A stretch of 64,000 nucleotides of DNA from Lithobates sylvaticus. Lineage: Eukaryota > Chordata > Amphibia > Anura > Ranidae. Below, in pieces: positions 1 through 10,009 of this stretch; the first letter of the stretch is position 1; each line of letters begins with the position of its first letter. The notes below the pieces were generated by a model. The model ran no database searches and had not been told where the DNA came from. It was given only the letters and a program-made list of their open reading frames with translations. The stretch covers positions 126,353,386-126,417,385 of the forward strand of contig CM053026.1 in assembly GCA_028564925.1 (NCBI GenBank). The letters run 5' to 3'. The position numbers and the translations under genes were made by a program.

Positions 1-90
1 ATTAAGGATTTATATAGCGCCAACAGTTTGCCCAGCGCTTTACAACATGAGGGCAGACAGTACAGTTACAATACAAATCAATACAGGAGG
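1..90. repeat. interspersed repeat end fragment
   Basis: The opening bases contain the phrase around 'tatagcgccaacagtt...gcgctttacaa', which I recognise as the end of a frequent frog interspersed repeat. The rest of it lies before the window. No coding potential is visible. Confidence 0.4.
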
Positions 91-704
91 GATCAGAGGG
101 CTAATTACGCATTAATCCCTATATCCAGAGCTATAATACAAATGATTCCTAGTAGCTGTATCAATCTACTAAAATCACTAGCAGTTAATAATCAAGCAGA
201 AAATTATTGCCAAGAGGAAATAAATCAGTCACACTCAGTTGTTGCATTGTGCGATAATGCTACTTGTGTAGTTTATACAATAGGTAGTCATTTGTGTCAC
301 CTCAACCATCACCGTGCTTTGTGATTATTCATTAGCAAGCTCAGTAGCATGAGCTATTGAAATAATGTCGATAATTGGGGCCAACTGATTGTTCAATTGC
401 AATACTGAAAAGTCTCTTGTTTTGGAAATGACAACAAGCCATTTATTGCGTGATATTTTAGAAGCATATCTGAACTTCTGATAATTTGTGCACTCCCAGG
501 CTACAGCAACGCATGACATTTTAATCACTTCATAGCAGATTTAACGCCTTCATGGTATTTGCTTCACTTTCAGTGTATTGATTTCAGTAAAGACAATTCT
601 CACCAAGGAGAAAGATTTCTTGCAAACTCTGACACTGCCTGGGTACAGGGAATTAGGGTCACCGATCACCACTCTGATGTCACAATAAAAGCAGATTTTA
701 TTCC

Positions 705-801
<97 letters not shown>

Positions 802-1720
802 TTTTAATGTATGTATTATTAATATTACATACAAAAAATACTAATTATAAAACTTTATAAACAGAATTGCATATTGAAATAAATTATTTAGCATGCATAT
901 ACTGTAGTCTGCTTTACAAAGTAGGTGCAACACCAATGGGTTAATCCATAAAGGTTTTTTGCACCTTCCATAATCCACATTGATCAGAGTCCCAAAATCT
1001 ATTATTTAAACGGATGGTGTTCTTGTATTCAGATTAATGGAATTACAAATCTCTGTTGTAAAACAGACCAAAGGTCTGTAATGTTTAATGTGTTCATTGC
1101 CCATAAATCCTTACCTGCTGGCCATCTCTGTATCTGGGTCTTTGACTGCCACAATCTCCAAACTATTCTGTGGACCAATGTATGCTTTTTAGCCACAGTC
1201 AACTCCTGTGCCCAAATCTAGGTGTCACTCTTAAACTGTGACGTAGGCAATGCCATCAGCATTTGGCTTCCTATAGGGCCCACAGATATCTATGGTGTGG
1301 CGCAGCAGAGCCCTGCACTATGCATGGTGTATAAGTACTATTCTGGGGGGAGGAGTTATTACTGGATTTAAAATTCATTACTAATTCAGGCCACGTTTTC
1401 AGGATTTTCCTGGTGAAGCACAGACAATGATCTTTTCCAGCTCAGGCTGAGGAATCTCTTCCTTAGTAGCAGCGGTATACAAGCTGAGCTTTCAGGTTAT
1501 TCTTATTTGAATGTGAATTGGGTAATTACTGGTTTATTCAGGGAGTCGCCTATTTAAAACAAAGAAATTAAACTTTGGGCAGGAAGGGATTTCAATTGAG
1601 GGTGTGCACAGAAGAGGGCGATTTACTAAAAGGAAACCTGCAATAAGAAAATAAATAAATAAAAAAAAAAAACATTGTTGATTCCGGATCAATGCTATTG
1701 GCTAAGGTTGGCCATACATT
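91..1720. other. unannotated intergenic stretch with one TA microsatellite
   Basis: I see no gene, RNA or well-bounded repeat here other than the TA run at 709-796. The open frames crossing that run are microsatellite artefacts. Confidence 0.5.
709..796. repeat. (TA)44 microsatellite
   Basis: Uninterrupted TA dinucleotides, 88 bp, followed by a T run. Confidence 0.98.
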
Positions 1721-1721
1721 A

Positions 1722-2700
1722 TCCACTTCAGCCCCGGACCAATTGGCAGCCAAAGGACCAGGCCCCTTTTTGCGATTCGGCACTGCGTCGATTTAACTGA
1801 CAATTGCGCGGTCGTGCGACGTGGCTCCCAAACAAAATTGGCGTCCTTTTTTTCCCACAAATAGAGCTTTCTTTTGGTGGTATTTGATCTCCCCTGCGGT
1901 TTTTATTTTTTGCGCTATAAACAAAAATAGAGCGACAATTTTGAAAAAAATGCAACATTTTTTGCTTTTTGCTATAAGAAATATCCCCCAAAAATATATA
2001 AAAAAACATTTTTTTTCTCAGTTTAGGCCGATACGTATTCTTCTACATATTTTTGGTAAAAAAAATTGCAATTAGCGATTATTGATTGGTTTGCGCAAAA
2101 GTTATAGCGTTTACAGAATAGGGGATAGTTTTATAGCATTTTTATTAATATTTTTTTTTTTTTTACTAGTAATGGCGGCGATCATGGATTTTTTTTGTGA
2201 CTGCGACATTATGGCGGACACATCGGACATTTTTGACACATTTTTGGGACCATTGTCATTTATACAGCAATCAATGCTATTTAAATGCATTGATTCCTGT
2301 ATAAATGACAGTTGTAGTGAAAGAGTTAACCACTAGGGGGAGGGGAGGGGTTATGGGCTGTGACGTGTGTGTGTTTTTTTACATTAGGGGGCGGGGCTGA
2401 CGTCTGACGTCATTGATCGGCTTTCCCGATGACCGGGAACAGCCAATCAATGACAGGAAGCGCGGGGAGAGGTTTGTTTACACATACCTCTCCCCGTTCT
2501 TCAGCTCCGTGACCCGATTGCGGGACACCAGCGGCGATCGGGTCCGCTGGTCCCACGGCCGGGGTCACGGAGCTCTCGACCGGGTCGCGAGCGCGCGACC
2601 CACAGGCAGGCATTTAAAGGGGACGTACAGGTACGTGCTTTTGCCTGCCCGTGCCATTCTGCTGACGTATATGTGCAGTGGGCGGTCGGGAAGCGGTTAT
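1722..2700 (+). mobile_element. ~0.98-kb ranid-type non-coding repeat, copy 1
   Basis: Bounded by CCACTTCAGCCCCGGACC on the left and GGTCGGGAAGCGG on the right. The bounds are weak inverted ends (CCACTTC / GAAGCGG). The body holds a T-rich half, an internal perfect hairpin (about 2257-2312) and a GC-rich half. A second full-length copy in the opposite orientation lies at 35485-36440, with fragments at about 12110-12560 and 50710-50895. No coding sequence. I infer a non-autonomous DNA transposon; the superfamily is unknown. Confidence 0.65.
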
Positions 2701-2967
2701 ACAATTCTCTTGTACAACTTTCCTTTATATTTACCAAAACCATATAATAGGAGGTCAAACCTAAACACTTTCAATTTGTATGCAGTCAGGCAAGGTCATT
2801 CTACTACATAGTTGAAGGTAAATCTAATGAAAATTGAATAAGAAAATTGTATGGTGTATGGCCAGCTTTACACAGGTGCTGATCCATTGGCATTAGTAGT
2901 TTCTGATTTCACCTGCTGCATGCTTGTTCTGGGTCAGTATCTCAGAAAACATTGTGGTCAGTATATT

Positions 2968-3050
2968 ATCATAGTTACATAGTAGGTAAGGTTGAAAAAA
3001 GACACAAGTCCATCAAGTCCCACCTATGTAAATCATGACAGTGAAGCACC
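2968..3050 (-). mobile_element. LINE 3'-tail fragment
   Basis: On the minus strand this reads as the tail ending ...TTCAACCTTACCTACTATG, the same 3' tail as the LINE at 37640-39113. It is a severely 5'-truncated insertion. Confidence 0.6.
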
Positions 3051-3177
3051 TAGAATTTTTACAAGGATGTCTGCCACGCCATCTTCCATACTTCTTTCCA
3101 CAGGTATTTTATAAAGGGCTATTTTTTATTTATTTTTTATCTTGGCCCAGCAACTGTGTTTAATTCAAACAGTCAAT

Positions 3178-3609
3178 AAGGGCTCTTCCACACTTGCATT
3201 ACATTTTAAAGCAGCCTAAATGCTCATTAACACACCTAAAGCATTAATGAGCATTGAGGATGTGTTTTACAGACGTTTATGTTGCGCCAGGCAACACTTC
3301 TCTAACGCCCTGTGTGTATGTTTTTCTTTTACAAGGCTAAAATGGGAACTGAACACTTTTGATGTTCTGTAACTGCACTGTGAACGCCATAGGCGCGTTT
3401 ACAGTGCATTTACGGTGCGGTTTTGTTGCGCTTCAATAATGCTCTGCAAGCAGCATTATTTTTGCCTCGCAGCAATGCTAATGCTGCAGTGTGAACACTT
3501 CTATCCGTTCCCTATTTTAACAATTCTGAGTGGCATTAATAGGCATTCAGAAAGCGTTAAAAACGCGACCCAACTGTCTATTTTCAATGCATGTGTAAAA
3601 GAACCCTAA
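3178..3609. mobile_element. TIR element (MITE)
   Basis: Imperfect terminal inverted repeats TAGGGCTCTTCCACACTTGC-like at the left and its complement (GCATGTGTAAAAGAACCCTA) at the right, about 430 bp apart. The interior is non-coding with several short palindromes. It belongs to the class of frog MITEs whose ends resemble each other. Confidence 0.6.
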
Positions 3610-3729
3610 GTGCACAACAAAAAAATATATACGGTAACAGCTTTTTTTAAATGTAGTTGGATGTTTTCAAGCACATGTTCACTGGGAGAAGTAAAAAAAA
3701 TAGTATTTACTTAGTCCTTTACATATAAG

Positions 3730-3940
3730 TAAGGATGAGCTCAGGCGTGTACGCATGCTCCACGTGCAGAGCCCGCCAGGAAGTCGGCGCAGTGACGCGC
3801 TAATCACAGGCAGGGAGACATTGCCCCGATGCGCGGCTGCAGAGATCGGGCAATGTCTGCCTGTGATTAGCGCAGCGATGCGCCGACTTCCTGGCGGGCT
3901 GTGCACGTGGGGCATGTGAACACGCCTGAGCTCATCCCTA
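3730..3940. mobile_element. fold-back hAT-type MITE, copy 1
   Basis: A 211-bp element that is almost entirely an inverted repeat. The ends TAAGGATGAGCTCAGGCGTG and its complement run inward through matching GCCCGCCAGGAAGTCGGCG and AATCACAGGCAG blocks. It is flanked by a perfect 8-bp duplication, CATATAAG (3722-3729 and 3941-3948). The TAGGG/TAAGG-type ends and 8-bp duplication fit the hAT superfamily. Related copies are at 4267-4497 and 20978-21192. Confidence 0.85.
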
Positions 3941-4266
3941 CATATAAGCTTCCACTTGTATAAAAGCAGTGTGTACAGGGAAGTGTGTTAAAGCTGGACT
4001 CCGGGTATAGATTTTTCCACATTTTTACTGTAACTGTAGTTTGGACCAATGTAAGCAGGCATATGCCATACCTGGCAGATCCCTGCAGAGAATAACTAGT
4101 AGCCACCTATACTACAGTGATCCTGGCTGTCTTCCAGGACCCATTATAAGTGGTTGCCCTGCTGCATAGTAATCGCAGGGGTTAGCCTACTGTTTAAGAA
4201 CACATTCATTTTCATTAATGAATGCAAAGTGTCCTCTGTTTGTAGTGAAGATCATGATGTCACCGC

Positions 4267-4497
4267 TAGAGATGGGCTCAGGCGTGTTCTGGATCCTAGT
4301 CCCATCTGCCCGATTCCGCCAGGAAGCCGACACTGCACATCGCTAATCATAGGCAGTGAGACATTTCCCGGTCTGTGCAGCTGCGGACCAGGAAATGTCC
4401 CATTGCTTATGATTAGCGGTGTGCAGTGTCGGCTTCCTGGCGGGATCGGGCAGGTGGGTTGGGACTAGGATCCCGAACGCGCCCGTGCCCATTCCTA
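4267..4497. mobile_element. fold-back hAT-type MITE, copy 2
   Basis: Same family as 3730-3940, with ends TAGAGATGGGC / GCCCATTCCTA and a long near-perfect inverted repeat including GCCAGGAAGCCGAC and its complement. The flanks GTCACCGC and GTAACCAC match at 6 of 8 positions, a decayed 8-bp target duplication. Older than copies 1 and 3 by that measure. Confidence 0.75.
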
Positions 4498-4799
4498 GTA
4501 ACCACCCTGTCACTCGCCCATCCAATCAGAGAGCACTTTGCATTCACTGAGAAAAATGCCCTCCAAATGGCTCCAGAGCCAAGCGGGTGACCCCCTGCAG
4601 TTACTATGCAGCTGCTTAGCACAGGACCTGGAAGACACAGAAAATCACTGAAGAAGTAAAGAATACTATGCTGATTTTCCACTTCTACATTGATCAGCCA
4701 GTTATGTGTAGCAAAGTCCGGGACCTCTAGAGGCCTAATGGTGACCTCCAGAGTCAGGGACAGCTGACATCCTTCTGTGTAGAGTGGGTTACAAGGCAT

Positions 4800-5048
4800 G
4801 GTGGGTGTACTCCAAGATGAAAAGGTGGGTGCCAGACAGTTTTTGAATGCATAGAGATTTATTGTCTCTTGAACAGAACTGTGGGAGAGAGGGTTAGGGC
4901 CAGGACACCCTTAAGTAGATGCAACGATAATTGGCAGACTCCGAGACTTCTATAGGAAGTGAAAGCCTCCAGCTGGACACCACTTCTGTATAGGTAGGAT
5001 CACTGTCTCCTATGGCAACAATCTTGTAGCAGTTACGAGCGGTAGTTG
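4800..5048. repeat. older repeat, left part, split by the LTR element
   Basis: Non-coding sequence that I recognise as a frog interspersed repeat of unknown class. It continues at 8533-9270 after the LTR insertion. The join is supported by the TATT target duplication of the LTR element. Confidence 0.5.
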
Positions 5049-5052
5049 TATT

Positions 5053-5703
5053 TGTAGCGCCGACACTTGACTAAGTGTGCGCTATACATATGTAAATTTA
5101 GTTTTCCAGAACTGTAACAGAGTTCTGGGGGTTAATTGTACAGGTCTTTTACTTTGGCATCAGTCTGGCTGGGCTGTACTGAAGTTCTGCCTGGTCATAG
5201 ATGCAGTGAGGCACCTGTGATAGGCTGAGAACCAAGCCTGTTTGGACGTGTTAGATACCAATCTTTCCCGGAGCCAATCAGTGGGCACGTCTGGCCTGGG
5301 AAGGGGTATTTAGGATGCTGAAGTCACGTGTTCAGGGTTCAGCTGCTGCTTTGATTCTTGGTTCCGGTCCGGCCCAGCCCCGTGAGGGGTCCCGGACCCA
5401 GGAGTGTCTGCCGTCCCCGCAAGCATGGTCACCCTGAACAGCCCCAGAGGCCCTCATGGTCTGGGGTGGGGATCCGTCCGTTCCCGAGTCTCGGAACTGA
5501 CTAGTTCGAGGCCCAGTAACTGAAGGAGGATTCAGAGGCGTCCCGGTGTGCTCTCGGCATTGGAGAGACACGGCAACTCGTACAAGCGACCAGGGGATGA
5601 CTCTTCGGAGGAGGGCCAAGAAGCTGGCTGCTCGGTAAGAGCCTGGGAGGTAATTGGTAAGCCCAGAAAGGCAAGGCCACCCCTAGGGGTTATGGCCGCT
5701 ACA
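5053..5703 (+). repeat. 5' LTR of the fossil LTR element
   Basis: Starts TGTAGCGCCGACAC and ends GGTTATGGCCGCTACA. It aligns with 7485-8528 over the 'gtgcagtgaggcacctg' to 'ggccgctaca' region. It is shorter than the 3' copy by about 400 bp. Confidence 0.75.
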
Positions 5704-5812
5704 CGTGGGGGCTTGCAGTCCAGGATTTACATTTTTAATGGAATAGAGGGTGAAGTGTTTTTGAACTGCGCTATCTTTACTCAGGCAGAGACTTTCACTG
5801 AGGTGCGTAAGC

Positions 5813-6673
5813 GTGGGAGGAGCCCTTGCCGAAAAGCCCACGAAGTTACGCAGCCGAAGCGATCAGTGGGAGGAGTCTGCGCTGTTCTTTTACGGCACGA
5901 GGCACCGTGTGAGAGTGTGTTGCGGAAGGAGAAGAAGCTGGTTCAGTTTTCTTACAGTGTTGAGAAAAATCAAAACTTCCCAGAGAATGTACCGTGTTCC
6001 GGGCTTGCAGTCTGTGCCAGGACCCAGGATGCCTACCGTGAGGGGTCCGACAGGCATACAGATGCCCAGCACCGTACTTACAGACACGGGCATTCGCCTG
6101 CTGCTGCAGGGGCGGTTTGTGCTATACACCGCAGGAGACATGGAAGCCCTCGGCATGTTGTGTGGGAAGTGTGACGGCCTGGTTGCAAATCCCCGGCCGT
6201 TTGCAAGGCGCAGAAGGTGTGGAGAATATGTATTCAAAGTGGAGCAGCCCACCGAATTGCCTCGGGCCTACAACATGAACTGGGCCAGGGGCATAGCGAC
6301 GGAGGAGTCAGTTGTTTATGCCCCCGCATCATCCATCGGAGCTCGTACTGCCAGAAGGGATGTTGCCCCCTCCAGAGTTCAGGAGACTGTCCTGGAGGTC
6401 GTGGACACGATCCCAGCTGTGAGTGCTGCAGTTGAAGTGCCTGTTTGCAAAGAGGGAGAGCAACCCAGTGTTCCTCGTCGTTGCAGAGGCAGACCATACC
6501 CATGCATCCCCGGACCAAATATTTGGAAAAAGGTATTCACAGAGAAGCACTGGAGGACTGTGGGCGCTGCCGCTGTGAATTATCGTCCCGCAGGGGAGTC
6601 ATCACAGGATACAGAGACTAATTCCGGCTCCAATGAAGGAGATGACTGGCACTTCGAGCCTCGGTTGCCGTGA
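5813..6673 (+). other. 286-codon open frame inside the LTR element, unrecognised
   Basis: A Met-started frame in the element interior. The predicted product is basic in its first third and acidic at its end (...SSQDTETNSGSNEGDDWHFE). It contains a Cys pair in GMLCGKCDG and a Cys-Arg-Gly-Arg-Pro-Tyr-Pro-Cys stretch. I do not recognise a gag, protease, RT or integrase domain. It may be a remnant of an element-borne gene or a chance frame in GC-rich DNA; it is not a host gene as far as I can tell. Confidence 0.35.
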
Positions 6674-7288
6674 GTACTTGCTTTCAAACTTTTAAAAAGG
6701 CTTTTAAGCTACTCTGTTGCTTTGAAAAAAAAAAACACTGCCCGATCATGACGAGGCCGATTCCAGTCTCAGTGACTTTTGCATAAGCGGGTGGCAACGG
6801 AGTATGGACTTGAGTTCCCTTATGTGCCTAGGGAAATCATGGACATTATAGAAGAGAACCGGGAAAAGTGGTATGCGGATGAGTTATGGTCGGCACATCT
6901 ATTGTGACAAAGTTGTGATTTGCAGACCGGATAGACAGTGCTGTGTATTTCATCACCACCTATGATGTACAGAAGGGTAAAGACTTGGTTTTGCCCGATC
7001 CCCGTTTCTACTGGTGAACTATTCCTGAGTCAAGCCTTTGAATTTGCAAGGAGAGCTTCTCCAAGGTCTTCATCTCTTTGCATTTTCTTCTGAAACTACA
7101 GAACTGTGGGGGTAGATAGACAGGTTGGTTGCTGGAAAAAGCTATGCATCAAGTCTACCACTCTGGATGTACAGTACTTAGTTTTCAACAAGGACTTGCA
7201 TTTGCAGCGGCTCTGACCACTAGGTGGCATGAGTCGGCAGAATAGAATAGTTCTTCTATTTTTAGCTAGCAGTTCGTTATCTTTAAAA

Positions 7289-7290
7289 GA

Positions 7291-7317
<27 letters not shown>
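7289..7317. repeat. (TA)n microsatellite
   Basis: A short pure TA run within the LTR-element interior. Confidence 0.9.
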
Positions 7318-7321
<4 letters not shown>

Positions 7322-7484
7322 AGAGAGAGTTTTGAAATTTTTAGAAAAGAAGGCTTCATTGAGACTGGGATGAAGTTTTGTTTTCTAAAGCAATAATGTA
7401 CAGTATGTTATATTGCACTTGTCTATTTTTCTATTTTACAGGATGCACTGAGATCGTCTGTCAAGCTCACCGGAGATTGGGTGG

Positions 7485-8528
7485 TGTAGACAGTTAGACT
7501 GGGTGGTATATGTGTAAAGTATGTAAAATGTTTTACTGTGAAGAATGTTAAACATTTAAACTGTGTTTTCACTTCTTTCCCTGTCCCAACACCCAAACAA
7601 AAACTCAGGTGCATAGGTGCAGTGAGGCACCTGTGACAGGCTGAGAACCAAGCCTGGTTGGACGTGTTGTATCTGGCCCCGCTTCGTAGTCTGTTAAGGG
7701 TTCTTTAAGATGCTCAAGTCACGTGTTCAGGGTTCGGCTGTTGGTTTGATTCCTGGTTCCAGTCCGGGCCAGCCCAGTGAGGGGTCCCGGACCCAGGAGT
7801 GTCTGCCGTCCCTGTAAGCATGGTCACCCTGACCAGCCCCAGAGGCCCTCATGGTCTGGGGTGGGGATCCATCCGTTCCCGAGCCTCGGAACTGGCTAGT
7901 TCGAGGCCCAGTAACTGAAGGAGGATTCGGAGGCATTCCGGTGTGCTCTCGGTTTATGAGAGACACGACAACTCATACAAGCGACCGGGGGAGGACTCTT
8001 CGGAGGAGGGCCAAGAAGCTGGCTGCACAGTAAGAGCCTGGGAGCTGAGTTGTATGGACACTAGAGAATCCACACTTCTCACAGTATCGCCAAGAAGGCT
8101 GGGAGATCCAGGTACTGTGGGAAAGGTTCCTATTTGTCTTCAGTTACAATCTAGTCTGTGGCAGAGACTTTACAAAGTTTCCGGATCACATGTTGGCTGC
8201 TAAATCTAATGTTAGAGGTTTATCCAGCAGTGAAGCACCCAGTTGCTAGTGTCTACTCTCTGGGCTATCTAAGAGACATTCAGTGGATGTCAGCAGTTCA
8301 AAGTGCCTGAGTTTTATCACCTGTGCCCTCTATTCCCACCTGAGACTGTGTTATAGTTGGATGTTACCCCTGCAAAATAAAAATCCTAAAAAGGACTTTT
8401 GTGTGTCAGAATCTGAAGTTACTGGGTACTAAACCTGGGAACCCCTAGACAACAACTGACAAGCCACGAGGAGGTAATTGGTAAGCCCAGAAAAGTCAAG
8501 GCCGCCCCTAGGGGTTATGGCCGCTACA
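7485..8528 (+). repeat. 3' LTR of the fossil LTR element
   Basis: The clear similarity to the 5' LTR starts at about 7617 and ends in CCGCTACA at 8528. The preceding 130 bp, from TGTAGAC at 7485, is only loosely similar to the 5' LTR start, so the left edge is uncertain. Confidence 0.65.
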
Positions 8529-8532
8529 TATT

Positions 8533-9270
8533 CAACTATTGGCAACACAACAGTTCTCCACTTACTCCCCAGTCACTCACTGTGGGTCTTCACTCAATGA
8601 ACTCCCAGTCTTTCACTAGATTTCGGATCCAATAGCCACTGGATCCCCTGCGCTTTTCCACTTTAGTGCTCAGTATCTTCCTCAAGAGTCACCCCCACTT
8701 CCCTGCTGGGTCCCTGGCTTGACACCCACTGATGCTCTGCAAGCATCACCTCTGCTGTCCCGCTGAGTCCCTGGCTTAGCACTCACTGAAGTTTTCCCAC
8801 TTCTTCACCGTCCCCGGCTGGTGAGAAGACTGCTCTGGTACTGGCTTTAGCTTACTCACAGTGGTCTCCGGTAACAAGGTTAGAGTCCCTTAGTGGCGAC
8901 AGCTTCCCCTTCTACCACCGACCACAGCTGGTTCCCGCTACTTCTGGTTAGACTGCAAGCCAGCAGTCCCAACCCTTCACGTTTCTGGATAAGCTTCAGA
9001 CAGCCTAGCAGCCAGATGTCCCCGGGATAGGCTTCAGGTTCTGGCCTAGCAACCCAGGGCAGTACAACACACGTCCACCCAGACAGCCATCCGGGTGGCA
9101 CAGAACCCCGATCACCTGACTCCACCCACATAAACAGCCTCTCCCAGCAGGCCACGGGAACCAAGAACATCTCTGCCCATTGGCTGAGACACCCCATCCA
9201 TTCATGTCTGAGCTTGCAAAGCCCCTGTCTTATCTAATGTCACCAGCACAGTGCCACCTAATGACAGAAA
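8533..9270. repeat. older repeat, right part, split by the LTR element
   Basis: Continuation of the repeat begun at 4800-5048. It is non-coding and GC-moderate, ending near 'cacctaatgacagaaagg'. No recognisable protein. Confidence 0.5.
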
Positions 9271-9599
9271 GGGTGCAACAAGTTTAGATCTAGAGAGGAA
9301 TCAATTGATCTCCAAACAATTGTCCAAGGCAACTATCGCCTGGCAACTAAATTTGATAGCAGCCCTGCCTAATCATCAGGGTGCTTCCACTTGGAATATG
9401 TATACTTAAGCTGGACCAATGTAACTAGGCAAAAAAGAGGTACCTGGAATTTAGCTTTAACGTTTCCTTTAGCTCCAGTTTGAAAGTGACCCTTACAAGT
9501 AAGGCTGGAAGGGAGCATGTGTCTTTTAGACACATGCCCCCTTCTATGACACTGCAGTGAGTGGAGAGCCTCCACTGCAGCATTTTTATTGGACAGCTT

Positions 9600-9900
9600 G
9601 TTTCAATGGTGCTTTACCATGTACATATACGTCAACAGAATGGCACGTACAGGCAAAAGGACGTACCTGTACGTGCCATTCTTCCGGCGGGTGGGGGGTC
9701 CGAACCCCCCCCCCGTCCATTAGTACTGACAAGAAGTGAGAGGCACTGTGAGCTCACCCCCTTTTGCCAGTGTCACTAAGCGATCGTTTTTCTGCTGCAA
9801 ACAGAGTGTGCCAGCTGATCGGCTTTCATGTAAAAGCAATTCTAGCGGGTAATTAGCCTCTAGACTGCTTTTACAAGCAGTCCCCCCTCCCGGATATAAA
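9600..9900. repeat. interspersed repeat with a strong hairpin
   Basis: Contains the 15-bp-arm hairpin AATGGCACGTACAGG...CCTGTACGTGCCATT at about 9639-9682. The same 'acgtacaggtacgtgc' phrase occurs in the repeats at 2620 and 35550, so this is a related family end. Confidence 0.5.
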
Positions 9901-10009
9901 CCGCGCCATTGGGAAATTGGGAAAGCGTTTTATCACACCGATCTTGGTGTGGTCAGATGCTTTGAGGGCAGAGGAAAGATCTAGGGTCTAACAGACCCCA
10001 ATTTTTTCA

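Larger units (their letters stand above)
5053..8528 (+). mobile_element. fossil LTR element (Ty3/gypsy-like), TSD TATT
   Basis: Two long direct repeats flank about 1.8 kb of interior. The ends are TGTAGCG...CCGCTACA, forming a short terminal inverted TGTAGCGG/CCGCTACA. The 4-bp duplication TATT lies at 5049-5052 and 8529-8532. The LTRs differ visibly, roughly one base in ten by eye, and in length, so this is an old insertion. The interior is short and has no recognisable protease, RT or integrase, suggesting a non-autonomous member. Family assignment rests on LTR shape and duplication length only. It is broken. Confidence 0.75.

Noticed and set aside
559-807. Open frames across the TA run with long Tyr-Ile repeats
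   Set aside because: Pure microsatellite translation present on both strands.
3730-3940. Fold-back MITE read as a TA-duplicating Tc1/mariner element
   Set aside because: TA occurs at both edges, but extending outward gives perfect 8-bp duplications here and at 20978-21192, which fits hAT better.
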